Shown one piece after another: positions 17,438 through 25,236 of a DNA stretch of 64,000 nucleotides (the first letter of the stretch is position 1; every line of letters starts with the position of its first letter). The position numbers were made by a program, and so were the translations under genes. The notes beneath the pieces are model-generated. The model had not been told where the DNA came from and ran no database searches. It saw only the letters and a list, made by a program, of their open reading frames with translations. Origin of the DNA: Lunatimonas lonarensis (GTDB lineage Bacteria; Bacteroidota; Bacteroidia; Cytophagales; Cyclobacteriaceae); NCBI RefSeq assembly GCF_000390185.1, contig NZ_AQHR01000015.1, forward strand, positions 1 through 64,000, read 5' to 3'.

Positions 17438-18169
17438 ATGAAAGTTGGACTATTTATTCCTTGCTATGTAGATCAGTTTTACCCTGCGGTAGCGATCGCC
17501 ACGTTGGAGCTTTTGGAAAAGCTGGGCGTGAATGTAGACTATCCGCTCAACCAAACCTGCTGTGGGCAGCCCATGGCCAATTCGGGATATCAACATTACA
17601 GCGAGGGAACCTCTGCCCATTTCCTAGAAACGTTTTCGGGATACGACTACATCGTGGCTCCCTCCGGCAGCTGTACCCTTCATGTCAAGGAGCATGTACT
17701 CGCCCATGATGGCAGTGGACCCCAAATTTACGAGCTTTGTGAATTTCTTACCGATGTACTCAAGGTGTCTGAATTGGGTGCCCGATTCCCCTACCGGGTC
17801 GGATTTCACTCCAGCTGTCATGGCCTACGGGGATTACGACTGGCTAAGCCCTCTGAAATAGTCGGCGAGGACTTCAACAAGCCCGAAAGCCTACTGTCCA
17901 AGGTGGAAGAACTGAAACTGGTTACGCTGGACAGAAAGGATGAATGTTGTGGATTTGGGGGGACATTTGCAGTATTTGAAGAGGGAGTATCTGTACAAAT
18001 GGGCAAAGACCGATTGGCAGATCATCTCAGCAAACAAGTGGACGTCATCACTGGAGCGGATATGTCCTGTCTCATGCATCTTGAGGGCCTGCTAAAGCGG
18101 CAAAACAGTCCCGTGAAAATCCTGCATATCGCCGAAATTCTTAATGGAACCACGCTTTCCAAAACCTAA
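17438..18169 (+). CDS. lutA: LutA/YkgE-type (Fe-S)-binding lactate utilisation protein
   Basis: A 243-residue subunit of the LutABC L-lactate oxidation complex, which converts L-lactate to pyruvate. It contains two CCG domains: TCCGQP with SGSCTLHVKEH in the first half and ECCGFGGTF with SCLMHLEG in the second. These cysteine sets bind a 4Fe-4S cluster in heterodisulfide-reductase-like CCG proteins. I start at ATG 17438 (MKVGLFIPCYVDQF); an upstream in-frame codon at 17387 adds an unlikely leader. lutB follows 6 bp downstream. No lactate permease or LutR-type regulator is visible in the window. Confidence 0.93.
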   Translation: MKVGLFIPCYVDQFYPAVAIATLELLEKLGVNVDYPLNQTCCGQPMANSGYQHYSEGTSAHFLETFSGYDYIVAPSGSCTLHVKEHVLAHDGSGPQIYELCEFLTDVLKVSELGARFPYRVGFHSSCHGLRGLRLAKPSEIVGEDFNKPESLLSKVEELKLVTLDRKDECCGFGGTFAVFEEGVSVQMGKDRLADHLSKQVDVITGADMSCLMHLEGLLKRQNSPVKILHIAEILNGTTLSKT

Positions 18170-18175
18170 TCGACC

Positions 18176-19555
18176 ATGTCATCACCCAAGACCCATGCGG
18201 CAGCCGCCGAGGAGTTTTTAAAAGACGAGGCGCGAACCCTCTGGCACGACGAGACCCTTTGGCATGTGCGCCAAAAAAGAGATACTGCCGCCCAAAAGCT
18301 CCCGGAATGGGAAACCCTTCGCAACCAAGCCTCCCAAATCAAAGATTACGTCCTTTCCCATTTGGACGAGCTGTTGGTTCAGTTTGAGAAAAATGCCCTT
18401 GCCAATGGTGTTGAAGTCCTTTGGGCAAAGGATGGGAAGGAACACAACGAACATGTGTACCGGATCCTGCAGGAAAACCACGTGAAAAAACTCGTAAAAA
18501 GTAAGTCTATACTTACGGAGGAATGTGGGTTGAACCACTTCTTGGAAGAGAAGGGGTATGACGTGGTCGATACGGATTTGGGCGAGCGGATTATTCAATT
18601 CAACCATCAGGTACCCAGCCACATCGTAATGCCTGCGATACACCTGAAAAAAAAGGAAATAGGGGAAATATTCCACAAGCACCTAGGTACCAAAGAAGGG
18701 GCTGACGACCCCGGATACCTCACAGAAGCTGCACGCATTCACCTTCGTGAAAAATTCATCCAAGCAAATGCCGCCATCACAGGCGTCAATTTTGGCATTG
18801 CCGAAACGGGTGGCTTCGTGGTTTGTACCAATGAAGGGAATGCCGACATGGGCACCCACTTGGCCGATATTCACATTGCTTGCATGGGGATAGAGAAGCT
18901 GATCCCACGGGCAGCTGATCTTGGGGTGTTCCTGCGTTTGCTGGCCCGAAGTGCCACTGGGCAGAGCATTACCAACTATTCCTCGCACTTTCACCGGCCC
19001 AGTCCCGGGAAGAAAATGTACCTGATCTTGGTTGATAACGGCCGTACGACCCAACTTGGCCGTGAGGACTTCAGAAACTCCCTGAAGTGCATACGATGTG
19101 GCGCCTGCATGAACACCTGCCCCATTTACCGAAGGAGTAGTGGATTCAGCTACGGATCTACTGTGCCCGGACCCATCGGCTCCATTCTTTCGCCTGGAAT
19201 AGACCTGAATAAATACAGCACCCTTCCCTTTGCCTCCACACTCTGCGGTTCCTGCTCCGAAGTATGTCCTGTCAAGATCAATATCCACGAACAACTGTAC
19301 AAATGGCGTCAGGTCATAGCAAAAGAAGGCAACCCTCAGCTGGCAAAAAAATGGTCCATGAAGCTTGCCGGCAAGGTTTTGGGCAATCCGGCTTGGTATA
19401 ATTTTATGGGTAAGACTGCCCGTACCATGCTAAAGATCACACCCGACAGCTTGATCTATTCCAAAGTAAACGCTTGGGGCAAAAAGCGGGATCTTCCCGA
19501 AGTTCCAAAAGAAAGTTTCAAGGAGTGGTACCAAAAGAACAGAAAAAATGAGTAG
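18176..19555 (+). CDS. lutB: LutB-type iron-sulfur lactate utilisation protein
   Basis: A 459-residue protein with an N-terminal LUD domain (about 70-290) and a ferredoxin-like region binding two 4Fe-4S clusters: CIRCGACMNTCPIYRR and CGSCSEVCPVKINIHE. The C-terminal helical tail matches the LutB/YkgF family. It works with LutA and LutC in cytoplasmic L-lactate oxidation. ATG at 18176 follows the lutA stop by 6 bp, and its end overlaps the lutC start by 8 bp, so the three genes form one operon. Length and motifs match the family, with no defects seen. Confidence 0.95.
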   Translation: MSSPKTHAAAAEEFLKDEARTLWHDETLWHVRQKRDTAAQKLPEWETLRNQASQIKDYVLSHLDELLVQFEKNALANGVEVLWAKDGKEHNEHVYRILQENHVKKLVKSKSILTEECGLNHFLEEKGYDVVDTDLGERIIQFNHQVPSHIVMPAIHLKKKEIGEIFHKHLGTKEGADDPGYLTEAARIHLREKFIQANAAITGVNFGIAETGGFVVCTNEGNADMGTHLADIHIACMGIEKLIPRAADLGVFLRLLARSATGQSITNYSSHFHRPSPGKKMYLILVDNGRTTQLGREDFRNSLKCIRCGACMNTCPIYRRSSGFSYGSTVPGPIGSILSPGIDLNKYSTLPFASTLCGSCSEVCPVKINIHEQLYKWRQVIAKEGNPQLAKKWSMKLAGKVLGNPAWYNFMGKTARTMLKITPDSLIYSKVNAWGKKRDLPEVPKESFKEWYQKNRKNE

Positions 19556-20138
19556 CAGAGATCAAATACTTTCCGATGCGAAAGCCAAGAAGCCGGCAGC
19601 GACCCTGCTGCCCGGGCATCTTTCCTTTCAATCTCCTCCGAAGGATGTTTTGGTTGAAAAATTCCAGGAGGCCAGCCGCTTAAACGGAGGCAAAACCATC
19701 GTGGTCAAAGACCGGACAGAGGTCGCCGGTTATCTCGCCGATCATTTGCAAAAAAACCTGCCGATCGTCTCCACGGTACCTGAAGTACATGGAAACGTAG
19801 ATTTGCTTGCCATAACCGATCCCCATGAGTTGGAAACGGTGGAACTGGCGGTGCTGGAGGGAACCTGGTCTGCCGCGGAGAATGCGGCAATATGGATGCC
19901 CGAGGAGAACTTGGTGCATAGGGTGCTACCCTTCATTGCACAGCACCTCGCCGTCGTGATTTCCAGTAGTCACCTGCTGGGGGATATGCATGCGGTATAC
20001 GCAAAAATCCAGGTAGACGCTCCGGGTTACGGTGTGTTTATTGCCGGCCCCTCTAAGACTGCCGATATTGAGCAATCTTTGGTGATCGGTGCCCACGGTC
20101 CGCGCAGCATGACCGTTTTTTTGGTTCATGATGCTTAG
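19548..20138 (+). CDS. lutC: LutC-type LUD domain protein
   Basis: A 196-residue LUD-domain protein, the third subunit of the lactate utilisation complex. The C-terminal half shows the LUD core: TVELAVLEGTWSAAENAAIW, ISSSHLLGDMHAVYAKI and IEQSLVIGAHGPRSMTVFLV. ATG at 19548 lies inside the 3' end of lutB (8-bp overlap), indicating translational coupling. It is somewhat shorter at the N-terminus than the Bacillus protein but complete in the core. No terminator was recognised in the 202 bp that follow before the metallophosphatase reading frame begins. Confidence 0.92.
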   Translation: MSSRDQILSDAKAKKPAATLLPGHLSFQSPPKDVLVEKFQEASRLNGGKTIVVKDRTEVAGYLADHLQKNLPIVSTVPEVHGNVDLLAITDPHELETVELAVLEGTWSAAENAAIWMPEENLVHRVLPFIAQHLAVVISSSHLLGDMHAVYAKIQVDAPGYGVFIAGPSKTADIEQSLVIGAHGPRSMTVFLVHDA

Positions 20139-20340
20139 ATCTTAACTGCCAGCCATCCAGTTTTCTCCAATGGTGCGTATCCCGTCTGCTTATTGTGTGT
20201 CGGAGCCGCATCGCCGGAATTGTCTGCAAGCTGAGCTTGAGTAGATAAAAGGTTGAAAGCCTTTGCCTTTCGATCCTCGTCAGGGGTATAATTGAGGTTT
20301 TATGGAGTATTGTGGTATAGCGTATAAACCATAAGACCCC

Positions 20341-20478
20341 ATGAAGACATGTCCAATCATCGCCTGCCTCCTGCTCTGCTCAAGCGTCTCGCTTTTTGGC
20401 CGGCAACATCCCGACAATAGACCGGGATTTCTTATTCATCCCTATTTACAGTACAGTACAGTACACAAACGGAAATGA
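20341..20478 (+). CDS. Signal-peptide fragment of the frameshifted metallophosphatase
   Basis: ATG at 20341 opens a 45-codon frame: a signal peptide (MKTCPIIACLLLCSSVSLFG) followed by RPGFLIHPYLQY, which is the start typical of purple-acid-phosphatase-type N-terminal domains. It ends at TGA 20476-20478. The next part of the same protein (TEMTILWETT) continues in another frame from base 20463 on. The shift lies in a (CAGTA)3 tract, and removing one 5-base unit joins the two parts in frame. Confidence 0.75.
   Translation: MKTCPIIACLLLCSSVSLFGRQHPDNRPGFLIHPYLQYSTVHKRK
20449..20463. repeat. (CAGTA)3 pentanucleotide tract at a frameshift
   Basis: Three perfect copies of CAGTA followed by CAC. 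With two copies the upstream frame (HPYLQYST) runs into QTEMTILWET without a stop. With three copies it stops 12-15 bases later. This is the arrangement seen in slipped-strand contingency loci, though three units is short. Confidence 0.8.
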
Positions 20479-22250
20479 CCATCCTATGGGAAACCACCCA
20501 TGCGGCTTCCAGCATGGTAGCGTTCGGTCCCTCCGAATTCAACACCGGAAAGGCGGTTTTATCCCAACGGATCCAAGACACCGGTATGAAGTACATGCAC
20601 GAACTTACCCTTGGATCCCTGAGTCCGGAAACCAATTATTTCTATCAGGTTTTATCCGTCACCGAAGCTGGGGATACCATACAGAGTGATGTTATTCCAT
20701 TTCAAACGGCAGTAAAAGAAGATACACCTTTTGCATTCACCGTGTTTTCTGATTCCCAAAACAATCCGACTGTATGGTCCAAGATCACCGGAAACGCCAA
20801 TGAAGAACGACCGAACTTTGCGGTGCATGCGGGAGACTTGGTTGGACTTGGGTACCGCAAGAGCGAATGGGTCAACGAGTTTTTTGCCCCGGCAAAGCAT
20901 TTTATGAAGCAAATTCCAATTTTCTCCACCCTGGGAAATCACGAACATGACGCCTCCTACTACTATCAATATATGAAGAACCCCGAGCCGGAGCATTATT
21001 ATACCTTCCGATACGGCAATGCAGCTTTTTTTATGATTGACACAGACCAATACCAAGAGCCGGGGACCGCTATGTATCATTGGTTAGAGCGGGCATTGGC
21101 GGAGTCCACCGCCACTTGGAAGTTTGTCGTGCAGCACCATCCTCCCTACTCCTCCGAAGAAAACGACTACGGCAATACGCTCTTTGAAAGCTCCCTGCAG
21201 GGAGACGACGAGGCTCGCTTCCTTGTCCCTCTCTATGAAAAGTATGGCGTTGATATGGTGTTTTCGGGACACCTGCACATGTACGAGCGAACATGGCCTA
21301 TTCTGGATGGTAAGGTTGTAGAACGGGATGGTGTTCGGTATTATATACTTGGGGGATCAGGAGGGGGGTTGGAAAAGGCGGCACCAAACCGGGTTTGGTT
21401 TACAAACAAAGTGCGCACCCTGCACCATTATGCCTACATTGCAATCAACGGTGATCACTTGCAATATCATGCGATAGATTTGGAAGGCAACTTATTTGAT
21501 CATTTTAGCCTAACCGGGCCACGACCCAAAAAGTCTCCTTCCCAACTCGTACCGACGACTCCAGTACCGCTATCAAACCAACGAAAATTTACCGATGGGC
21601 TGCTAGTCGAGCTGGAAACCGCTTCCCCACAAGATGATATCTTCTATACCTTGGACGGCTCCGCTCCAAACCGCAAATCAAACAAATATACCGCCCCAAT
21701 TGAACTCAAAGAAAACTCCGAACTAAATGCCGTCGCATATAATAAAAACGGCGTAGGGCCACAGGGGAGCTTTGTTTTCAAAAAAACACCCCTATACCCG
21801 GCCGTAAAAAACGCCCAAGGGAAGTCCGGTGCCGACTATATCTACTACACGGGAAAACTAAAGGATCCAACCAAGCCGCTTGCTGACCAGCTCGAAATAG
21901 CCGGACAGGGTACTATTCCAAAGCTCGACTGGAATCTAGTTCCCCATAAGAGCTATGATTGGGGTACGGAAATCAGGGGATACATCGAAGTCCCGGAATC
22001 GGGGCGTTATGTGTTCGGCGGCCATGCCTATCAACTGTTTACATTTTACCTGCACGATGAACTGCTGCTCAGCGAATACAATCGGGAAGTTAGCGTAACT
22101 GAAGAAATTTACTTAGAAGCAGGCTTGCATCCATTCCGGCTTGTTTACCACCTACCAGACAGGTACGACACCTATGGGCGATTTGACGTAGTGACTCCCA
22201 GTGGGAAGAAAATTCCTGTTTCACAATTAAACGTTTTTGCAGAAAAATAA
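20475..22250 (+). CDS. Secreted metallophosphatase (calcineurin-like) with chitobiase-C and PA14-like C-terminal domains, out of frame with its signal peptide
   Basis: A 591-codon open frame encoding the body of a purple-acid-phosphatase-like enzyme. A fibronectin-like N-domain is followed by a metallophosphoesterase domain with HAGDLVGLG, LGNHEH, QHHPPYSS and FSGHLHMYER metal-binding motifs. Next comes a chitobiase/hexosaminidase C-terminal-like module (FYTLDGSAPNRKSNKYTAPI) and a PA14-like module (GYIEVPESGRYVFGGHAYQ). The first motif reads FSDSQNN rather than the usual DxH. The true gene probably starts at 20341, giving about 634 residues, but the signal peptide is one frame off because of a pentamer tract. 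As it stands, the ATG at 20475 would give a non-exported protein. It could be an on/off contingency gene, a fresh pseudogene or a sequencing error. Confidence 0.85.
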   Translation: MTILWETTHAASSMVAFGPSEFNTGKAVLSQRIQDTGMKYMHELTLGSLSPETNYFYQVLSVTEAGDTIQSDVIPFQTAVKEDTPFAFTVFSDSQNNPTVWSKITGNANEERPNFAVHAGDLVGLGYRKSEWVNEFFAPAKHFMKQIPIFSTLGNHEHDASYYYQYMKNPEPEHYYTFRYGNAAFFMIDTDQYQEPGTAMYHWLERALAESTATWKFVVQHHPPYSSEENDYGNTLFESSLQGDDEARFLVPLYEKYGVDMVFSGHLHMYERTWPILDGKVVERDGVRYYILGGSGGGLEKAAPNRVWFTNKVRTLHHYAYIAINGDHLQYHAIDLEGNLFDHFSLTGPRPKKSPSQLVPTTPVPLSNQRKFTDGLLVELETASPQDDIFYTLDGSAPNRKSNKYTAPIELKENSELNAVAYNKNGVGPQGSFVFKKTPLYPAVKNAQGKSGADYIYYTGKLKDPTKPLADQLEIAGQGTIPKLDWNLVPHKSYDWGTEIRGYIEVPESGRYVFGGHAYQLFTFYLHDELLLSEYNREVSVTEEIYLEAGLHPFRLVYHLPDRYDTYGRFDVVTPSGKKIPVSQLNVFAEK

Positions 22251-22346
22251 TACTCGATGGAGAGAATCGAACCCAAGGGTGTCTTTTCAGAGAAAATCAA
22301 GACAAATAGGTATGTTCCAGCTTTTAAAAATTTTATGATTTTTAAC

Positions 22347-22374
22347 AAAAAATACCCCGATCACGGTATTTTTT
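22347..22374 (+). terminator. Rho-independent-type terminator after the metallophosphatase
   Basis: A perfect 10-bp inverted repeat (AAAAAATACC / GGTATTTTTT) with an 8-base loop ends in a T run. It lies 97 bases after the stop codon of the metallophosphatase frame. The stem is A/T-heavy, so efficiency may be modest, and the symmetry lets it act on both strands. Confidence 0.6.
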
Positions 22375-22569
22375 ATGCGAAATCAATCGCCTACCTTTAC
22401 GTCGGGTGATTAAGCAACTTTTCAAACTGACTGTTTTTAAATGATTAAATCGGGGGTTAGTGTTTCGAATATTTTTTAACCCCCATTTTTTTACATTTAT
22501 CAAGGTTTTATGGCACTAATGAGGATGCTATTGCAGGACTTCCCCTATCAAGCAAACGTATTTTTAGGT

Positions 22570-22577
22570 TACTTTTG
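22570..22577 (+). promoter_or_regulatory. Bacteroidota -7 box (TACTTTTG) five bases from the MFS ATG
   Basis: Exact match to TAnnTTTG, ending 5 bases before the ATG at 22583. The predicted transcription start coincides with the start codon, so the mRNA is probably leaderless. No -33 motif at standard spacing was seen. Confidence 0.5.
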
Positions 22578-22582
22578 CCCTG

Positions 22583-23758
22583 ATGTCAAATAAGCAGCCT
22601 TTCTTCAGACCTCCGGGCCTTCTAGTGGGGATCATTCTTGTTGCCTCTACCCTGAGACCCACCATTACTTCGGTTGGACCGTTGATTCCAATGATCCGGT
22701 CAGATCTTGGATTGTCCAATGGTCTAGCAGGCTTTTTAACAACCCTGCCTCTCATCACCTTCGCTACTTTTTCGCTGTTCTCTGCATCTATTGGACGTTT
22801 TTTGGGCTATGCAAGGGCCATTCTGGTAGGGATGGTTCTTTTAGCTATCGGTCTTATGATCCGTGTCCTAGGTGGCTCCTTTCTTCTCTTTCTGGGCACT
22901 GGACTCACAGGTGTAGGCATCGTGATCTGTAATGTATTGCTCATCCCGCTCGTCAAAGTGAGAATGCCCGGCAAAGTAGGGAAGATCACCGGTGTATACG
23001 CTACCGTGATGACCATGGTAGCCGCGATCGCATCAGCGGTGACAGTCCCATTGGCAGTAGATTTGGGTCTAAACTGGCGTGGATCCCTATTATTCTGGAT
23101 AGTGCTTCTGATAATAGCCATAATCTGTTGGATACCACAGGTAATGCCAGATAAAACCAGCCGGGCAGATGATACCACAGTACATCCGGTCAACGTTTGG
23201 AAATCCAAACTTGCCTGGCAGGTTAGCCTTTTTATGGGCGTACAATCGTTGCTCTTTTTTACGCTTGTTGCGTGGCTTCCAGATCTGTTTATCAGCAGGG
23301 GTGTCAGCCCGATCAATGCCGGCTTTATCATGTCTCTGATGCAGCTTTCTGCCCTGATCGGTACTTTTTTGGCACCAATAATAGCCGTCAAGTTCAACGA
23401 ACAATCACATATGATCCTAGGGTTGGCCGCCTGTTACCTCCTGGGGTATGGATCGCTGTTTTCTGGAGACCTCCTATGGAATATATCCGGGATTTGCCTG
23501 GCCGGTCTATGCATGGGTGCCAGTTTGAGTATGGCCTATACGCTTATCTCCCTGCGGTCAGGGGATGATCGTACCACGGCCGCACTCTCTGGAATGGCCC
23601 AATCAACTGGATACTACCTAGCAGCCCTAGGACCCGTTTTGTTTGGTATGGCCTTGGACAGATGGCAAAACTGGGATCATTTGATCTATCTACTGTTGAT
23701 TACCTCGCTGTTCTTTGCCGGATTCGGTTATTTTGCGGGAAAGAATAGAGTGGTTTAG
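22583..23758 (+). CDS. MFS transporter, CynX/NimT family
   Basis: A 391-residue major facilitator with about 12 hydrophobic segments. The early segment ASTLRPTITSVGPLIPMI is the hallmark of the CynX/NimT/YeaN branch, which includes cyanate and 2-nitroimidazole transporters, and the central loop (residues about 188-210) splits two six-helix halves. It is expected in the inner membrane. The transported compound cannot be told from sequence. The start at ATG 22583 has a -7 box immediately upstream. The next gene begins 40 bp after the stop, with its own -7 box. Confidence 0.9.
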   Translation: MSNKQPFFRPPGLLVGIILVASTLRPTITSVGPLIPMIRSDLGLSNGLAGFLTTLPLITFATFSLFSASIGRFLGYARAILVGMVLLAIGLMIRVLGGSFLLFLGTGLTGVGIVICNVLLIPLVKVRMPGKVGKITGVYATVMTMVAAIASAVTVPLAVDLGLNWRGSLLFWIVLLIIAIICWIPQVMPDKTSRADDTTVHPVNVWKSKLAWQVSLFMGVQSLLFFTLVAWLPDLFISRGVSPINAGFIMSLMQLSALIGTFLAPIIAVKFNEQSHMILGLAACYLLGYGSLFSGDLLWNISGICLAGLCMGASLSMAYTLISLRSGDDRTTAALSGMAQSTGYYLAALGPVLFGMALDRWQNWDHLIYLLLITSLFFAGFGYFAGKNRVV

Positions 23759-23769
23759 TTGCTATTCAA

Positions 23770-23777
23770 TACCTTTG
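23770..23777 (+). promoter_or_regulatory. Bacteroidota -7 box (TACCTTTG) for the UPF0316 gene
   Basis: Exact TAnnTTTG match 21 bases before the ATG at 23799, giving a predicted leader of about 17 bases. It lies just downstream of the MFS stop codon, so this gene may be transcribed independently of the transporter. Confidence 0.45.
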
Positions 23778-23798
23778 TGGTATCATTCCCCTGCCGAC

Positions 23799-24401
23799 AT
23801 GCAAGAATACGTAGCGAATTTTGGGATTTCAGAGCAGGTGTTCACCTATGTGATCATGCCATTGCTCATTTTTCTGGCTAGGATAGGCGATGTGTCCATC
23901 AACACCCTACGGATTGTCTTTGTCATGTCCGGCAAGAAATACATCGCTCCGCTGATGGGTTTTTTCGAGGCCCTGATCTGGTTACTTGCCATAGGCCAGA
24001 TATTCCAAAATATCAACAACCCCCTATCCTACATTGCCTACTCCGGGGGATTTGCCATGGGAATCTGGGTCGGCATGACCATAGAAGAAAAGTTGGCGCT
24101 GGGAAGGGTACTGGTTCGGGTAATCACCCCGGAACCCATGCCTGAATTGGTCGAGTACATGAAGGAAAAAAACTATCGATTCACCATAGTGGGCGCTGAG
24201 GGCAGGTATGGCCGGGTACAGTTACTGTTTACTGTCCTGAAGCGGGAAAAACTCAAGGATTTTATCGCCAGGGTAAAGACTGTCAACCCAAAAGCATTTT
24301 ACACCATAGAGAGTGTAAAACGGATTAGCGAGGATGATTTTGCCATCACCGAGGATCGCCCCAACTTTGCGACCCGATTATTTGGAAAAATCAGAAAGTG
24401 A
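23799..24401 (+). CDS. UPF0316/DUF2179-family membrane protein
   Basis: A 200-residue protein with three hydrophobic segments in the first 110 residues (LLIFLARIGDVSINTLRIVF is the family signature) and a C-terminal cytoplasmic DUF2179 domain (about 115-180; NYRFTIVGAEGRYGRVQLLF). The family is widespread and of unknown function; DUF2179 is a small ferredoxin-like ligand-binding fold in related YitT proteins. I chose ATG at 23799 because it fits the family N-terminus; an in-frame codon at 23715 lies within the MFS gene. It converges with mtgA, whose stop is only 5 bases away. Confidence 0.85.
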   Translation: MQEYVANFGISEQVFTYVIMPLLIFLARIGDVSINTLRIVFVMSGKKYIAPLMGFFEALIWLLAIGQIFQNINNPLSYIAYSGGFAMGIWVGMTIEEKLALGRVLVRVITPEPMPELVEYMKEKNYRFTIVGAEGRYGRVQLLFTVLKREKLKDFIARVKTVNPKAFYTIESVKRISEDDFAITEDRPNFATRLFGKIRK

Positions 24402-24406
24402 CCCGT

Positions 24407-25102
24407 CTATTCCCATTCTATTTTGCCCAAATTTCCCATATTTCGGATAATCCAGGTTTGCCGCCCGCGGATATAATCGGTAGGCTGGGCTGGACTCCAT
24501 CGGCGGGGATTTGGCAAGACAGCAGCTATCAGCGCGGCCTCGTGTCTACTTAGGTCCTTGGCAGGTTTTTTGAAAAAACGCCGCGCTGCTTCCTCCACTC
24601 CATAGATTCCGTCTCCCGTTTCGATCACGTTAAGGTAGACCTCGATAATACGCCTTTTCCCCCAGCCATATTCTATCAGAATCGAAAAATACGCCTCAAG
24701 TCCTTTTCTGACCAGATTTCGGCCGGGCCACAAAAATACGTTTTTCGCCGTCTGATTTGTAATAGTGCTGCCCCCTCGAAAACGCTTCCCCGATGCGATT
24801 TCCTTTCGTGCCTCTTCGATTGCCTCCCAATCAAAACCCTTGTGGACAGGAAATTTCTGATCTTCGGCGGAGATGACCGCCAACACCATGTTTGGAGAGA
24901 TATCCTCGTAGGCCACCCAGGACTTATGTATACCCACTGTCTTCTCCGGTTCAAAAAAGGATTCCACTACCCTAATTATCATCAGCGGCGTGATCCAGAC
25001 TGGAACGAACCGGTACACAAACACCAACAACCAAGAAAAGACCAGCAAAGCCAATAGCAGTCGGAGCGTGTAAATCCCTATTTTCTGTATCACCTTCTTC
25101 AT
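24407..25102 (-). CDS. mtgA: Monofunctional biosynthetic peptidoglycan transglycosylase
   Basis: A 231-residue GT51 glycosyltransferase that polymerises lipid II into glycan strands. One N-terminal membrane helix (about 10-32) is followed by the catalytic domain with the conserved ISAEDQKFPVHKGFDW motif (catalytic Glu), RGGSTITNQTAKN, and the second glutamate region KRRIIEVYLNVIETG. Motif RHEAALIAAVLPNPRRW closes the domain. The ATG at 25100-25102 is preferred to an adjacent in-frame GTG at 25105. No transpeptidase domain is present, as expected for MtgA. Confidence 0.95.
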   Translation of the reverse strand: MKKVIQKIGIYTLRLLLALLVFSWLLVFVYRFVPVWITPLMIIRVVESFFEPEKTVGIHKSWVAYEDISPNMVLAVISAEDQKFPVHKGFDWEAIEEARKEIASGKRFRGGSTITNQTAKNVFLWPGRNLVRKGLEAYFSILIEYGWGKRRIIEVYLNVIETGDGIYGVEEAARRFFKKPAKDLSRHEAALIAAVLPNPRRWSPAQPTDYIRGRQTWIIRNMGNLGKIEWE

Positions 25103-25236
25103 CACATTCAGGTACTTAACAGCAAAGTTCGCCTAAAATAACCTGTAAAACCAACCTGGGTTGGGCATAGTCCCTTAATCCTTCTATTTTTACGACACCG
25201 ACTATACCCAAACACGCACCCCAACCATTGAACAGC

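Larger units (their letters stand above)
22251..22582. other. 332-bp intergenic region before the MFS gene
   Basis: Contains the hairpin at 22347-22374 and the -7 box at 22570-22577. The rest is AT-rich with no open frame of note. A short tRNA T-arm-like string near 22258-22275 does not fold into a tRNA. Confidence 0.6.

Noticed and set aside
17368-17709. Plus-strand frame of 113 codons upstream of and overlapping lutA
   Set aside because: It is in another frame over lutA, whose CCG motifs fix the correct one.
22258-22275. tRNA 3'-end-like string on the minus strand (GGGTTCGATTC)
   Set aside because: The T-stem does not pair and no acceptor, D or anticodon arm could be found; probably chance.
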